Assembly (NCBI GenBank): GCA_964392465.1
Contig: CAYMPC010000033.1
Location: 1 to 11,276, forward strand
DNA: 11,276 nucleotides
Direction of reading: 5' to 3'
Source: JAAXVZ01 sp964392465
GTDB taxonomy: Archaea; Nanobdellota; Nanobdellia; Woesearchaeales; GW2011-AR15
Part shown: positions 1-5,689 of the stretch, one piece after another
Numbering within the stretch: the stretch's first letter is position 1
Layout of the letters: the number at the start of each line of letters is the position of its first letter
Position numbers and translations under genes: made by a program
The notes under the pieces: model-generated
Told to the model about the DNA's origin: nothing
What the model saw: only the letters and a program-made list of their open reading frames with translations
The model's database searches: none

Positions 1-34
1 AAAAGGGTTAAATTGTAATTTATTTGAAAAAGCA

Positions 35-45
35 TAATTTTAATA
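35..45 (+). promoter_or_regulatory. Possible TATA box for the acidic protein gene
   Basis: An AT-rich box (taattttaata) lies about 55 nt before the ATG at 95. That would give a leader of roughly 30 nt carrying the Shine-Dalgarno sequence at 81-86 (aggagg). The region is AT-rich throughout and other boxes are possible, so this is weak. Confidence 0.3.
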
Positions 46-94
46 AGAAATAAAAAGTCTTTGGATTAAATTAGTATAATAGGAGGAATAAAAA

Positions 95-382
95 ATGGGA
101 GAAGGATGTGGAGATAATTGTAATTGCAGCAGGGATATTACTGTAGAAGAAATAGTCCAAAATAATAATATTGTGTTAAATACCTTAATAGATTTGCTTA
201 TTCAGAAAGGAGTAATCTCTGAAGAAGATCTTAGGAAAAGGCTAGCAGATATTGCAAAAGAACTACAATCTGCAGAGCATAAACATGAAACAGAAAAATT
301 GACTGAAGAAGATGAATCTGATGAATTTGAAGAATCAGAAGAAAATGAAGAAAACACTGAAGAGGAGTCTTCTGAAGATTAA
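95..382 (+). CDS. Small acidic protein with N-terminal Cys cluster, unknown function
   Basis: A 95-residue protein I do not recognise. The start is set by a strong Shine-Dalgarno sequence, aggagg at 81-86, 8 nt before the ATG. It has three parts. Residues 1-12 hold C5, C9 and C11 (a CxxxCxC pattern), which could bind a metal or form disulfides. Residues 15-57 look like an amphipathic helical module (VLNTLIDLLIQKGVISEEDL), reminiscent of short helical domains with a 'KGVIxxEEL' turn. Residues 65-95 are an extremely acidic, probably disordered tail rich in Glu, Asp and Ser. There is no signal peptide or membrane segment, so it is probably cytoplasmic. It is convergent with the DegV-family gene, with 16 bp between the two stop codons. 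The ORF is confident because of the ribosome binding site and the composition; the function is unknown. Confidence 0.8.
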   Translation: MGEGCGDNCNCSRDITVEEIVQNNNIVLNTLIDLLIQKGVISEEDLRKRLADIAKELQSAEHKHETEKLTEEDESDEFEESEENEENTEEESSED

Positions 383-412
383 TTTTTTATTTGGTTTTTT
401 ATTTTTCTTTGT
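383..412. terminator. T-rich terminator between convergent genes
   Basis: Immediately after the stop of the acidic protein gene the + strand carries several T runs (tttttt at 383-388 and 395-400, ttttt at 402-406). Archaeal transcription commonly ends at such oligo-T tracts. This stretch overlaps the end of the opposing gene. No hairpin is evident. Confidence 0.45.
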
Positions 413-1319
413 AATCAGCCGGCAAGCCAACTCCAAGTAAAAAAGGGCCGCCGTTAACAATAAAGCTAACTGACTTAGTATGAAAAATAGGTATAGTATG
501 CTGTGTTAATCTAGTTATTTCTTCCTGTAATTTGTAGGCATGGCCTTTCATGAATTCTCCGCCATAAAGAATATATTTTTTTCCTTGACCTACATTTTCA
601 ATTAATGATTTGGCTATTTTTGAAATAGCAGCACTAAATATTCTTTCTTTTCCATATTCAATAAAGTCTCCATACTCTTCCTCTTCAGGACCAGCACCGA
701 AACCAAGCCTAATAATAGGTTTTATTCCTAAAAGAGAGCCAAGAAGATGCTTCACAGCACCGATTCTTCCGGCTTTGTACATATAATGTAAATTTTCAAC
801 TGTAAAAAACCCCTCAACAGCATTATTTGCAGCTAAAATAGTACTTTTGACATTTTCATAATTTCCACCATTATCATAGCAAGCTAGAGCTTCTTCCAAA
901 ACAAGTGTTGTTGCCATGCTGGCTGTTCTTAATGGGGGAATAAAATAAGTTAGGCCGTTAACATCTAGAGAAGCCATAGTTGCATTTTGCCAAGTCCCAC
1001 TTTTTCTAGGAGTTACAAAAGTTCCTACTAAATGTGTAAATCCAGAGTCTCTTATTTCTCCATATACTTTTTGAAATTCACCAGGAGAAGGCTGACTTGA
1101 GCTTGGCATTTGCAGATTATTATCTAAAGCATGTTTCATTTTTTCAAGAAGTCCATCTATCCCTCCTATTTCTGGCTGATCTATTTGAAAATCACTATAG
1201 GATTCTCCATTGAGACTAAGGCTAGCAGGAATAACAAAAACATCCTTTCCAATTCTATCTATTAATGCAGGTGTCCTATCATTTGTGCTATCTATCAAAA
1301 ATGCGATTTTTTGTGCCAT
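399..1319 (-). CDS. DegV family (fatty-acid/lipid binding) protein
   Basis: A 306-residue DegV-family protein; bacterial relatives (FakB) bind a fatty acid and present it to a kinase. Visible family landmarks are the N-terminal strand AFLIDSTND (residues 6-14), the loop SSSQPSPGEF (73-82), the SGTWQNA segment (107-113) that corresponds to the usual SGTYQSA, VENLHYMYKAGRIG (174-187) followed by LGSLLGIKPI (193-202), and a C-terminal FIVNGGPFLLGVG (286-298). The length is slightly above the usual 280-290. A longer frame opens at a GTG at 1376, but I chose the ATG at 1319 because a clear TATA box (1342-1349) sits 26.5 nt upstream, giving a leaderless mRNA, and because homology begins here. No fatty-acid kinase partner is visible nearby. 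The native ligand in an archaeon is an open question. Confidence 0.9.
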   Translation of the reverse strand: MAQKIAFLIDSTNDRTPALIDRIGKDVFVIPASLSLNGESYSDFQIDQPEIGGIDGLLEKMKHALDNNLQMPSSSQPSPGEFQKVYGEIRDSGFTHLVGTFVTPRKSGTWQNATMASLDVNGLTYFIPPLRTASMATTLVLEEALACYDNGGNYENVKSTILAANNAVEGFFTVENLHYMYKAGRIGAVKHLLGSLLGIKPIIRLGFGAGPEEEEYGDFIEYGKERIFSAAISKIAKSLIENVGQGKKYILYGGEFMKGHAYKLQEEITRLTQHTIPIFHTKSVSFIVNGGPFLLGVGLPADYKEK

Positions 1320-1341
1320 ATTATCTAGTACAAAATAGTTA

Positions 1342-1349
1342 TATTTAAA
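1342..1349 (-). promoter_or_regulatory. TATA box of the DegV-family gene
   Basis: On the minus strand the box reads TTTAAATA, close to the archaeal consensus. Its centre lies 26.5 nt upstream of the ATG at 1319, so transcription should begin at or next to the start codon. It lies inside the longer GTG-initiated frame, which argues against that longer start. Confidence 0.65.
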
Positions 1350-1392
1350 GTTATAACCAAAAGGGACAATTTGCACAATTTGGCATAAATTT

Positions 1393-1400
1393 TTTATATT
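1393..1400 (+). promoter_or_regulatory. TATA box of the two-helix membrane protein gene
   Basis: The box tttatatt is centred 25.5 nt upstream of the ATG at 1422, and no Shine-Dalgarno sequence is present. This is consistent with a leaderless transcript. It forms a divergent promoter region with the DegV-family gene. Confidence 0.6.
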
Positions 1401-1421
1401 AAACTAACCAATAATTAAAAT

Positions 1422-1643
1422 ATGGCTGATAAATTAGAAGGAATTATCGAATGGTATAAGTGGCTTCTTAAATTTCATCCTTTAAAATATATTGGAATAG
1501 CAATAATGATTTTTGGGCCTCTCTATTTTATTTATAGGTTTATATTTCTTCAATCTACAAGTTTAGAATTAGTATTTGCTTGCATAGGTTTTTTGGTTCT
1601 TGGAAGTTTTATTTGGACCTTTGGATGGGATCCATATGGATAA
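1422..1643 (+). CDS. Small two-helix membrane protein, unknown function
   Basis: A 73-residue protein I do not recognise. It has an amphipathic N-terminus rich in Trp, Tyr and Lys (residues 1-20). Two predicted membrane spans follow at about residues 22-42 and 48-66, joined by a short polar turn (LQSTSLE), with a short tail ending WDPYG. There is no cleavable signal. The start is supported by a TATA box centred 25.5 nt upstream and the absence of any leader. The gene is convergent with the glycosyltransferase, with only 1 bp between their stop codons. Small DUF-type membrane proteins of this form are common in DPANN genomes; the role cannot be read from the sequence. Confidence 0.7.
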   Translation: MADKLEGIIEWYKWLLKFHPLKYIGIAIMIFGPLYFIYRFIFLQSTSLELVFACIGFLVLGSFIWTFGWDPYG

Positions 1644-1644
1644 A

Positions 1645-2331
1645 TTAATAGTGCCCATACTTTTTTTTATATAACTCATGTTTAATATTTCCTTTAAACA
1701 TTCGATAAAGCTCAGAATAAATGTCTTTAATTAAAGTTCTGTATGTCCCCTCTTTTTCTAATCTTCTTGGATAACTATGGATAAAAACATCCATGAAAAA
1801 CTTTCCTTTTCCGTTTTTATATAATCTCTCTGCTAATTCATGTTCTTCTGCCATAAAAATTGCCTCATCAAAGCCTTTTACTTTAGTGAATAATGCTTTT
1901 TTTACAAAGAGACATTGCCCTGAAACATGTCCTGAGAAAATAAAATTCCCATAATTCTTTAACATATAGTAAAAAACCTGCTTGCTTTTTTTTGTTAACG
2001 GAGAAATCCTACATGTAGCAAAATCTAGCTTTTGATATATTATTTTATCAAGGAACTTTTTCATAAATCCTTCTGGTAGAACAACATCAGAATCTAAAAA
2101 AAGTAAATTATTGTACTTAGCTTTTTTTGCTCCATTGTTCTTTGCTTTTGCTGGTTTTCCACCTTTAATAACCTTACAATCGTACTTCTTTGCTATCTCT
2201 CTTGTTTTATCATTTGAATCATTGTCTGCAATAATTATTTCATATTCTTCTATATATTGTTTCTTAATAGAATCTAACAAAGAGGGCAGAAACTTTTCTT
2301 CATTAAATGTTGGAATGATTATGCTTAACAT
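1645..2331 (-). CDS. Family 2 (GT-A) glycosyltransferase
   Basis: A 228-residue nucleotide-sugar transferase of family GT2. The N-terminal Rossmann-like half has LSIIIPTFNEE (residues 2-12), the nucleotide-binding IIADNDSNDKT (33-43), and the metal-binding DxD equivalent FLDSDV (78-83: D80, D82). A probable catalytic-base region follows at EEHELAERL (162-170). The protein is shorter than many GT2 enzymes and has no obvious C-terminal membrane helices; a basic tail (KKKYGHY) could lie at the membrane face. The acceptor is unknown; surface glycan or glycolipid synthesis is the usual role. No Shine-Dalgarno sequence precedes the ATG. A weak AT-rich box lies around 2370-2380, so the leader is short. 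It is divergent from the PlsC-type acyltransferase. Confidence 0.9.
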   Translation of the reverse strand: MLSIIIPTFNEEKFLPSLLDSIKKQYIEEYEIIIADNDSNDKTREIAKKYDCKVIKGGKPAKAKNNGAKKAKYNNLLFLDSDVVLPEGFMKKFLDKIIYQKLDFATCRISPLTKKSKQVFYYMLKNYGNFIFSGHVSGQCLFVKKALFTKVKGFDEAIFMAEEHELAERLYKNGKGKFFMDVFIHSYPRRLEKEGTYRTLIKDIYSELYRMFKGNIKHELYKKKYGHY

Positions 2332-2411
2332 ATTTAATCATGAAATTTAAACATAAGGTTTTATTGTAATATAATAAATTTGCTGTTTTTTGATTTTTAA
2401 GTTAATTAAGA

Positions 2412-2420
2412 TAAATATAA
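2412..2420 (+). promoter_or_regulatory. TATA box of the acyltransferase gene
   Basis: The box taaatataa is centred about 28-29 nt upstream of the ATG at 2445. No Shine-Dalgarno sequence is present, so the mRNA is probably leaderless. Confidence 0.55.
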
Positions 2421-2444
2421 AAAGATATAAAAAAAATAATAGTT

Positions 2445-3212
2445 ATGGTTAACTTAATAAGCAATTTGCTTATATTCCCTTTAATATTAAGAGTATTTAA
2501 TTTTAGATATTCTGGCATCCAAAAAATCTCAAGAAAAGAGAATTATATATTTGCCATGAATCATCAGAGCGGACTTGATCTGTTTTTTGCTCTTTCTCTT
2601 CTTGTTCCTTACACAAAAAGGCATTTGAGTATAGTTCTTGATAGCAGATTTTATGATTTCCCTTTACTAAAGCCAATATTCAAAAGATGGCAGGCAATAA
2701 GGGTAAACATACTAGATAACAATGAGAGAAAAAAAGCAATTCTTGAAGCAAAGAAATGTCTTGATAAAGGAAATAATGTCTTAATTTTTCCAGAAGGGGA
2801 TATTATTGGAGGAACAATAGGTGAGCCCATAAGGGCATTTACTGGCGTAACTCAGCTAGCATTGCTTTCAAAAAAAAAAATTATCCCTATTGGAATAAAA
2901 GGAAGCTATGGAGCATGGAAATTCCCTGCTTCTCCTGCTGTTAGATTATGTAAATCTGATATTAAAGAAAAAATAAAATACAAACCAAAAAGTAAGGTAA
3001 TCTGGATTAGTGATTTATTTAACTTTTTTGAATTTAATTTTAAACATCCAGTAAAAATGGTTTTTGGAAAAGAGATTGATTTAAGTAAAAAATATAGTAT
3101 TGATTTAAACATGTTTTCAGATCAAACTAAAAAAACATTAAGGTGTTTAACAACAAATATCATGAAGCAGATAGCACAGCTTGCTGGACAAAAATACAAA
3201 CATGATTGTTAA
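2445..3212 (+). CDS. plsC: PlsC-type (lysophospholipid/glycerolipid) acyltransferase
   Basis: A 255-residue member of the PlsC/LPLAT family, whose members transfer an acyl chain to the sn-2 position of lysophosphatidic acid or a related acceptor. The sequence shows the catalytic HX4D motif in AMNHQSGLDLF (H40, D45), the acceptor-binding motif IFPEGD (114-119), and the following FTGVTQLALL and IIPIGIKGSY (146-155) segments found in the family. The N-terminal 20 residues are hydrophobic and may anchor it to the membrane. The length is typical. The HX4D and FPEG motifs are intact, so an active enzyme is likely. The acyl acceptor is not certain: archaeal lipids are normally ether-linked isoprenoids, so this could be a scavenged-lipid, sugar or protein acyltransferase. 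A run of 11 A (2870-2880) lies in the frame without breaking it. Confidence 0.85.
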   Translation: MVNLISNLLIFPLILRVFNFRYSGIQKISRKENYIFAMNHQSGLDLFFALSLLVPYTKRHLSIVLDSRFYDFPLLKPIFKRWQAIRVNILDNNERKKAILEAKKCLDKGNNVLIFPEGDIIGGTIGEPIRAFTGVTQLALLSKKKIIPIGIKGSYGAWKFPASPAVRLCKSDIKEKIKYKPKSKVIWISDLFNFFEFNFKHPVKMVFGKEIDLSKKYSIDLNMFSDQTKKTLRCLTTNIMKQIAQLAGQKYKHDC

Positions 3213-3213
3213 T

Positions 3214-3225
3214 TTTTCTAGAAAA
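3214..3225. terminator. Palindrome between convergent plsC and tRNA-Gly
   Basis: The perfect 12-nt palindrome TTTTCTAGAAAA begins 2 nt after the plsC stop codon and ends 4 nt before the 3' end of the oppositely transcribed tRNA-Gly. It gives a U-rich run on either strand, so it could serve both units. Confidence 0.35.
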
Positions 3226-3229
3226 TAAA

Positions 3230-3300
3230 TACGGCTGCCGGGAATTGAACCCGAATCGCAAGCTTGGGAAGCTCGAATCATACCGTTAGACCACAGCCGT
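3230..3300 (-). tRNA. tRNA-Gly (anticodon CCC)
   Basis: On the minus strand this folds as a full cloverleaf. It has a perfect 7-bp acceptor stem (ACGGCTG with CAGCCGT), a D-arm with loop AACGGTA, the anticodon stem CGAGC/GCTTG with loop TTCCCAA (anticodon CCC), a 4-nt variable loop, and a T-arm with GGTTCAATTCC. The discriminator base is A and no CCA is encoded. The first pair is A1-U72, where glycine tRNAs normally have G1-C72. It begins 9 nt after the stop codon of the Ogg2 gene on the same strand. There is no TATA-like sequence at the expected spacing, so it may be processed from the longer transcript. Confidence 0.93.
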
Positions 3301-3309
3301 TTATATTAT

Positions 3310-3993
3310 TTATTTCATAATCTGGCCATTTTTCATAGACCAAAGCAATAAATCAAGTTCATCTATATTTATATTTAATTTTTTGCTAAATTCTATAAAC
3401 TTCTTTTCATATGTTAAATATCTTTCTCTATTCAAGCTTTTTGGAACTTCACTAATAATGAGATATTCTTGCATTGTTCGCAGTATATGCTTATCCAATA
3501 TTGCTAATCCAGAAATTCCAATATTCCTTAAGAAATGGCTTGCTTCTTTATAGCCAAACCCCTTTACATTTTTCACAAAAAAGTCTCTCAACTCTTTTTT
3601 ATCTTTATAATTATCTATAATCTTTTTAAAATTAAACCCATAATCTCTTTTGAATTTTTCCCTATTTTCAGTTATATATTCTGCCCTGTTATGAAATCTT
3701 ACGCCTGATTTTTTTAATTTTTCTTGAATCTCTTTTTTGTTACCTTTTATCAAAAAATCTCTTGAAGCATCAATTGCTTTCATACCGCTGACAGCAGTTC
3801 CATTAGCAGTTAAAATACAGAAACACAATTCCTCAAAAATCCTTTTGTTATCTCCTTTTGAAACTTCCTTTAATTTCATCTCATTATTTTCATAAAACCA
3901 AGACATGGGTTCATTATAAAATCTCTTAAATTCAGATAATCTTTTTTTTATTTCCCTCTTTTTATTACGATATTCTCTGATTATTTTTTCCAT
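3310..3993 (-). CDS. ogg: 8-oxoguanine DNA glycosylase/AP lyase, archaeal Ogg2 type
   Basis: A 227-residue bifunctional base-excision repair enzyme that removes 8-oxoguanine and cleaves the abasic site. The helix-hairpin-helix core shows FCILTANGTA (58-67), NRAEYI (102-107), and VKGFGYKEASHFLRNIG (143-159), followed by LAILDKHIL (163-171). The catalytic pair is K149 and D167, spaced 18 residues apart as in the characterised Methanocaldococcus enzyme. The C-terminus LLLWSMKNGQIMK matches the family's conserved tail, including the final lysine used in recognising the damaged base. The length is about 20 residues above the usual 207, due to an N-terminal extension. The gene starts inside the upstream UPF0104 gene (29-nt overlap), so translation is probably coupled. 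tRNA-Gly follows 9 nt downstream. Confidence 0.92.
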   Translation of the reverse strand: MEKIIREYRNKKREIKKRLSEFKRFYNEPMSWFYENNEMKLKEVSKGDNKRIFEELCFCILTANGTAVSGMKAIDASRDFLIKGNKKEIQEKLKKSGVRFHNRAEYITENREKFKRDYGFNFKKIIDNYKDKKELRDFFVKNVKGFGYKEASHFLRNIGISGLAILDKHILRTMQEYLIISEVPKSLNRERYLTYEKKFIEFSKKLNINIDELDLLLWSMKNGQIMK

Positions 3994-4990
3994 TTTTCCC
4001 TTTAATCTGTTTTATAATGAATCCAAAATTAACACCAAAATAAAATAGGCTTAATATACCTATGGACATTCTTATTATGTCTACAAATCTTATAAGAAGA
4101 CTCATTGAAAGGCCTATAGAATTCTCAATTTTCAAAAAGCTAAGAGCTGTAATCTGGGAAAGCTCCAATGCACCCAGGTTCATTGGAAGAGGAACACCAG
4201 AGGCAATGCTTGCTCCGGCCATCAAAACAAAAACCTCAAATAATCTTGGCTTAAAACCAAATAAAGTCATAGCAGCAGAATATTGAGTTACAATTAAAAT
4301 CCAAATTATTATGTTTATGAAAATAGTTTTTATAAAAGCACGAATATTTTTTGTATGAAAATAGTGGATTCTTTTTTCAACATCTAAAATGCCTTTCTTG
4401 AATTTATTTAGCTTCCTATCTAATATTTTTATTTTGAATATTGCGCTGAAAAATGGTTTTTTTTTAATCATGCAATAAAAATAATAAATTATAATACTAA
4501 AAGGCGCAAAAACCAACAAAAACAAAACAAGTTTCATTTGAAAAGAAATTGAAACACTAATAAAAAGATAAGAGATTATAATAAACGCAAAAAACAGATC
4601 TGTAAGTGTCTGTATGCTCCTGTCAATAAGAACAGTTGAAAAGGCTTTCTTGAATTTTATCTTGTGTTTCTTAAGAAGCAATGCTCTTATAGGATCCCCC
4701 CCTATATTTGGTTGCGGACTTAGATATCCTACTGCAAAACCAGACAATCTATATTGAAGCACATTTAATAACTTTAATTCAATCTTGTTTGCAGTTAGAA
4801 TTAATTTCCATCTAATTGCCCCTAATATCTCTATAGTAATCACACAAAAAAGGAAAATCAATAATGGTTTAATTGTGAAGTTTTTGAATGCTGCTAAAGC
4901 TTCTTTAACCCCAAACTGAGAATAAAGAAAAAAAACTAATACAAAGCCAATTATGATAGTTAGCAAAAGAGCTTTTGTTTTTGCATTCAT
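3965..4990 (-). CDS. UPF0104/LPG-synthase transmembrane-region-like integral membrane protein
   Basis: A 341-residue polytopic membrane protein of the UPF0104 (lysylphosphatidylglycerol synthase TM region, flippase-like) family. About eight hydrophobic segments are visible. The signature GYLSPQPNIGGDPIRALLLKK lies around residues 88-108, and the second conserved stretch GVPLPMNLGALELSQ sits in the C-terminal third. No cytoplasmic aminoacyl-transferase domain is attached. In bacteria the domain moves lipids across the membrane; the archaeal relative AglD is linked to S-layer glycosylation, so lipid or glycolipid handling is plausible. A GTG directly precedes the ATG at 4990. I chose the ATG because a TATA box at 5014-5021 is centred 27.5 nt upstream. 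The 3' end overlaps the Ogg2 gene by 29 nt. Confidence 0.88.
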   Translation of the reverse strand: MNAKTKALLLTIIIGFVLVFFLYSQFGVKEALAAFKNFTIKPLLIFLFCVITIEILGAIRWKLILTANKIELKLLNVLQYRLSGFAVGYLSPQPNIGGDPIRALLLKKHKIKFKKAFSTVLIDRSIQTLTDLFFAFIIISYLFISVSISFQMKLVLFLLVFAPFSIIIYYFYCMIKKKPFFSAIFKIKILDRKLNKFKKGILDVEKRIHYFHTKNIRAFIKTIFINIIIWILIVTQYSAAMTLFGFKPRLFEVFVLMAGASIASGVPLPMNLGALELSQITALSFLKIENSIGLSMSLLIRFVDIIRMSIGILSLFYFGVNFGFIIKQIKGKNGKNNQRIS

Positions 4991-5013
4991 CACAAGCAGG
5001 TAATTATGTCTGC

Positions 5014-5021
5014 TTTTAAAT
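5014..5021 (-). promoter_or_regulatory. TATA box of the UPF0104-Ogg2 unit
   Basis: On the minus strand the box reads ATTTAAAA. It is centred 27.5 nt upstream of the ATG at 4990, and no Shine-Dalgarno sequence is visible, so the transcript is probably leaderless. This promoter probably serves the UPF0104 gene, Ogg2 and possibly tRNA-Gly. Confidence 0.55.
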
Positions 5022-5046
5022 TTTAAGGAAAAAACAGAATTAATAA

Positions 5047-5056
5047 AATATATATA
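5047..5056 (+). promoter_or_regulatory. TATA box of the DUF5684-like gene
   Basis: The alternating AT stretch atatatatac around 5047-5056 would place transcription start near 5078. That leaves a leader of about 30 nt carrying the strong Shine-Dalgarno sequence aaggagg at 5094-5100, 7 nt before the ATG. Confidence 0.5.
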
Positions 5057-5107
5057 CTCAAATATTATAATCTACTAAAAAAATAAAAATAAGAAGGAGG
5101 GAAAAAA

Positions 5108-5569
5108 ATGTTTAATCCATTAGTACAATATGGGGATTTGGCAGGGATGGATTCTATGGCTGCAAGCGGGGCAATGGCAGGGCTTTTTGCAATGATAATG
5201 GGCATGATGGTGTTTTTTGTAGTTATCGCTATCGCCTTATATATATATATGGGACTGACAGTTATGAAGACAGCAAAAAGACTGAATGTTGAGCCTGCAT
5301 GGCTAGCATGGATACCAATAGCAAATTTATATCTTATTTTAAAAATGGGTAAACAACCATCATGGACTATGTTACTTTTATTGTCTGGTTTAATACCTTA
5401 TATAGGTATTATAGGATCAATTGCCTTTATGGTATTTATGATACTTGCAATGTGGAAAATCTGTGAGGCAAGACAAAGACCAGGATGGTGGGCTATAATA
5501 ACAATAGTTCCTGTAGTAGGTGGAATATGGAGCTTGATAATGTGGGGAATACTTGCCTGGGGGAAATAA
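5108..5569 (+). CDS. DUF5684-like four-helix membrane protein
   Basis: A 153-residue integral membrane protein. Four hydrophobic spans are predicted: about 24-49, 65-80, 85-117 (long) and 127-151. The most family-like part is the stretch at 64-77 (AWLAWIPIANLYLI), preceded by MKTAKRLNVEP, and later WKICEARQRPGWWAI. This layout matches the DUF5684 type of small membrane proteins found in both bacteria and archaea, which have no established function. The N-terminal 23 residues are rich in Met, Ala and Gly and carry no cleavable Sec signal. The start is fixed by a strong Shine-Dalgarno sequence (aaggagg, 5094-5100). It is divergent from the UPF0104 gene and monocistronic, followed directly by T-rich DNA. 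The family call rests on the WLAWIPIANLYL motif only. Confidence 0.75.
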   Translation: MFNPLVQYGDLAGMDSMAASGAMAGLFAMIMGMMVFFVVIAIALYIYMGLTVMKTAKRLNVEPAWLAWIPIANLYLILKMGKQPSWTMLLLLSGLIPYIGIIGSIAFMVFMILAMWKICEARQRPGWWAIITIVPVVGGIWSLIMWGILAWGK

Positions 5570-5570
5570 A

Positions 5571-5607
5571 TTATTTTTTTATTTTTTATTGTCTTTCTTT
5601 AAAGAAA
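5571..5607. terminator. T-rich tract plus palindrome, bidirectional terminator
   Basis: Directly after the stop of the DUF5684-like gene come long T runs (5574-5588). They are followed by the perfect 14-nt palindrome TTTCTTTAAAGAAA (5594-5607). Read on the minus strand, the A run at 5605-5610 gives a U run that could end the tRNA-Arg transcript. Confidence 0.5.
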
Positions 5608-5609
5608 AA

Positions 5610-5628
5610 ATACGCAGCCGGGAAGATT
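5610..5628 (-). repeat. Duplicate of the tRNA-Arg 3' end (19-nt direct repeat)
   Basis: These 19 bases are identical to 5687-5705, which is the 3' end of tRNA-Arg plus 3 nt of its downstream flank. On the minus strand the copy ends CTTCCCGGCTGCGTAT. Beyond it the match degrades: GGTTCATTAATC here against AGTTCAAATC in the tRNA, so the T-loop is too long and this is not a working tRNA. The two copies are 77 bp apart with 58 bp between them. It may be a tRNA pseudogene fragment or a leftover attachment site. Confidence 0.8.
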
Positions 5629-5635
5629 AATGAAC

Positions 5636-5656
5636 CAAGCTTTTTAGAAAAGCTTG
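5636..5656. repeat. Inverted repeat, 9-bp stem with 3-nt loop
   Basis: CAAGCTTTT and AAAAGCTTG flank a TAG loop and pair perfectly. The hairpin lies between the two copies of the tRNA-Arg tail. On the minus strand it sits just upstream of the duplicated tail. Confidence 0.7.
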
Positions 5657-5665
5657 AGCAAAATA

Positions 5666-5684
5666 GGCGGGCATAAAGCCCACC
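5666..5684 (-). repeat. Inverted repeat, 7-bp GC-rich stem just after tRNA-Arg
   Basis: On the minus strand GGTGGGC and GCCCGCC pair over 7 bp around the loop TTTAT, with one G-U wobble. On the plus strand the same position is a C-A mismatch, which hints that the minus-strand RNA is the folded form. It starts 5 nt after the tRNA-Arg discriminator base and stands out as GC-rich in AT-rich DNA. Confidence 0.65.
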
Positions 5685-5689
5685 ATATA

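Noticed and set aside
1320..1376. N-terminal extension of the DegV protein from a GTG at 1376
   Set aside because: The TATA box at 1342-1349 lies inside the extension and is placed exactly for a leaderless start at 1319, and the extension adds nothing that resembles the family.
2111..2350. Plus-strand 79-codon frame opposite the glycosyltransferase
   Set aside because: It is complementary to the conserved GT2 motifs, with no promoter or ribosome binding site.
5485..5676. Plus-strand 63-codon frame overlapping the DUF5684-like gene and the duplicated tRNA tail
   Set aside because: It starts inside a well-supported gene and reads through a T-rich terminator and hairpins, so it is not coding.
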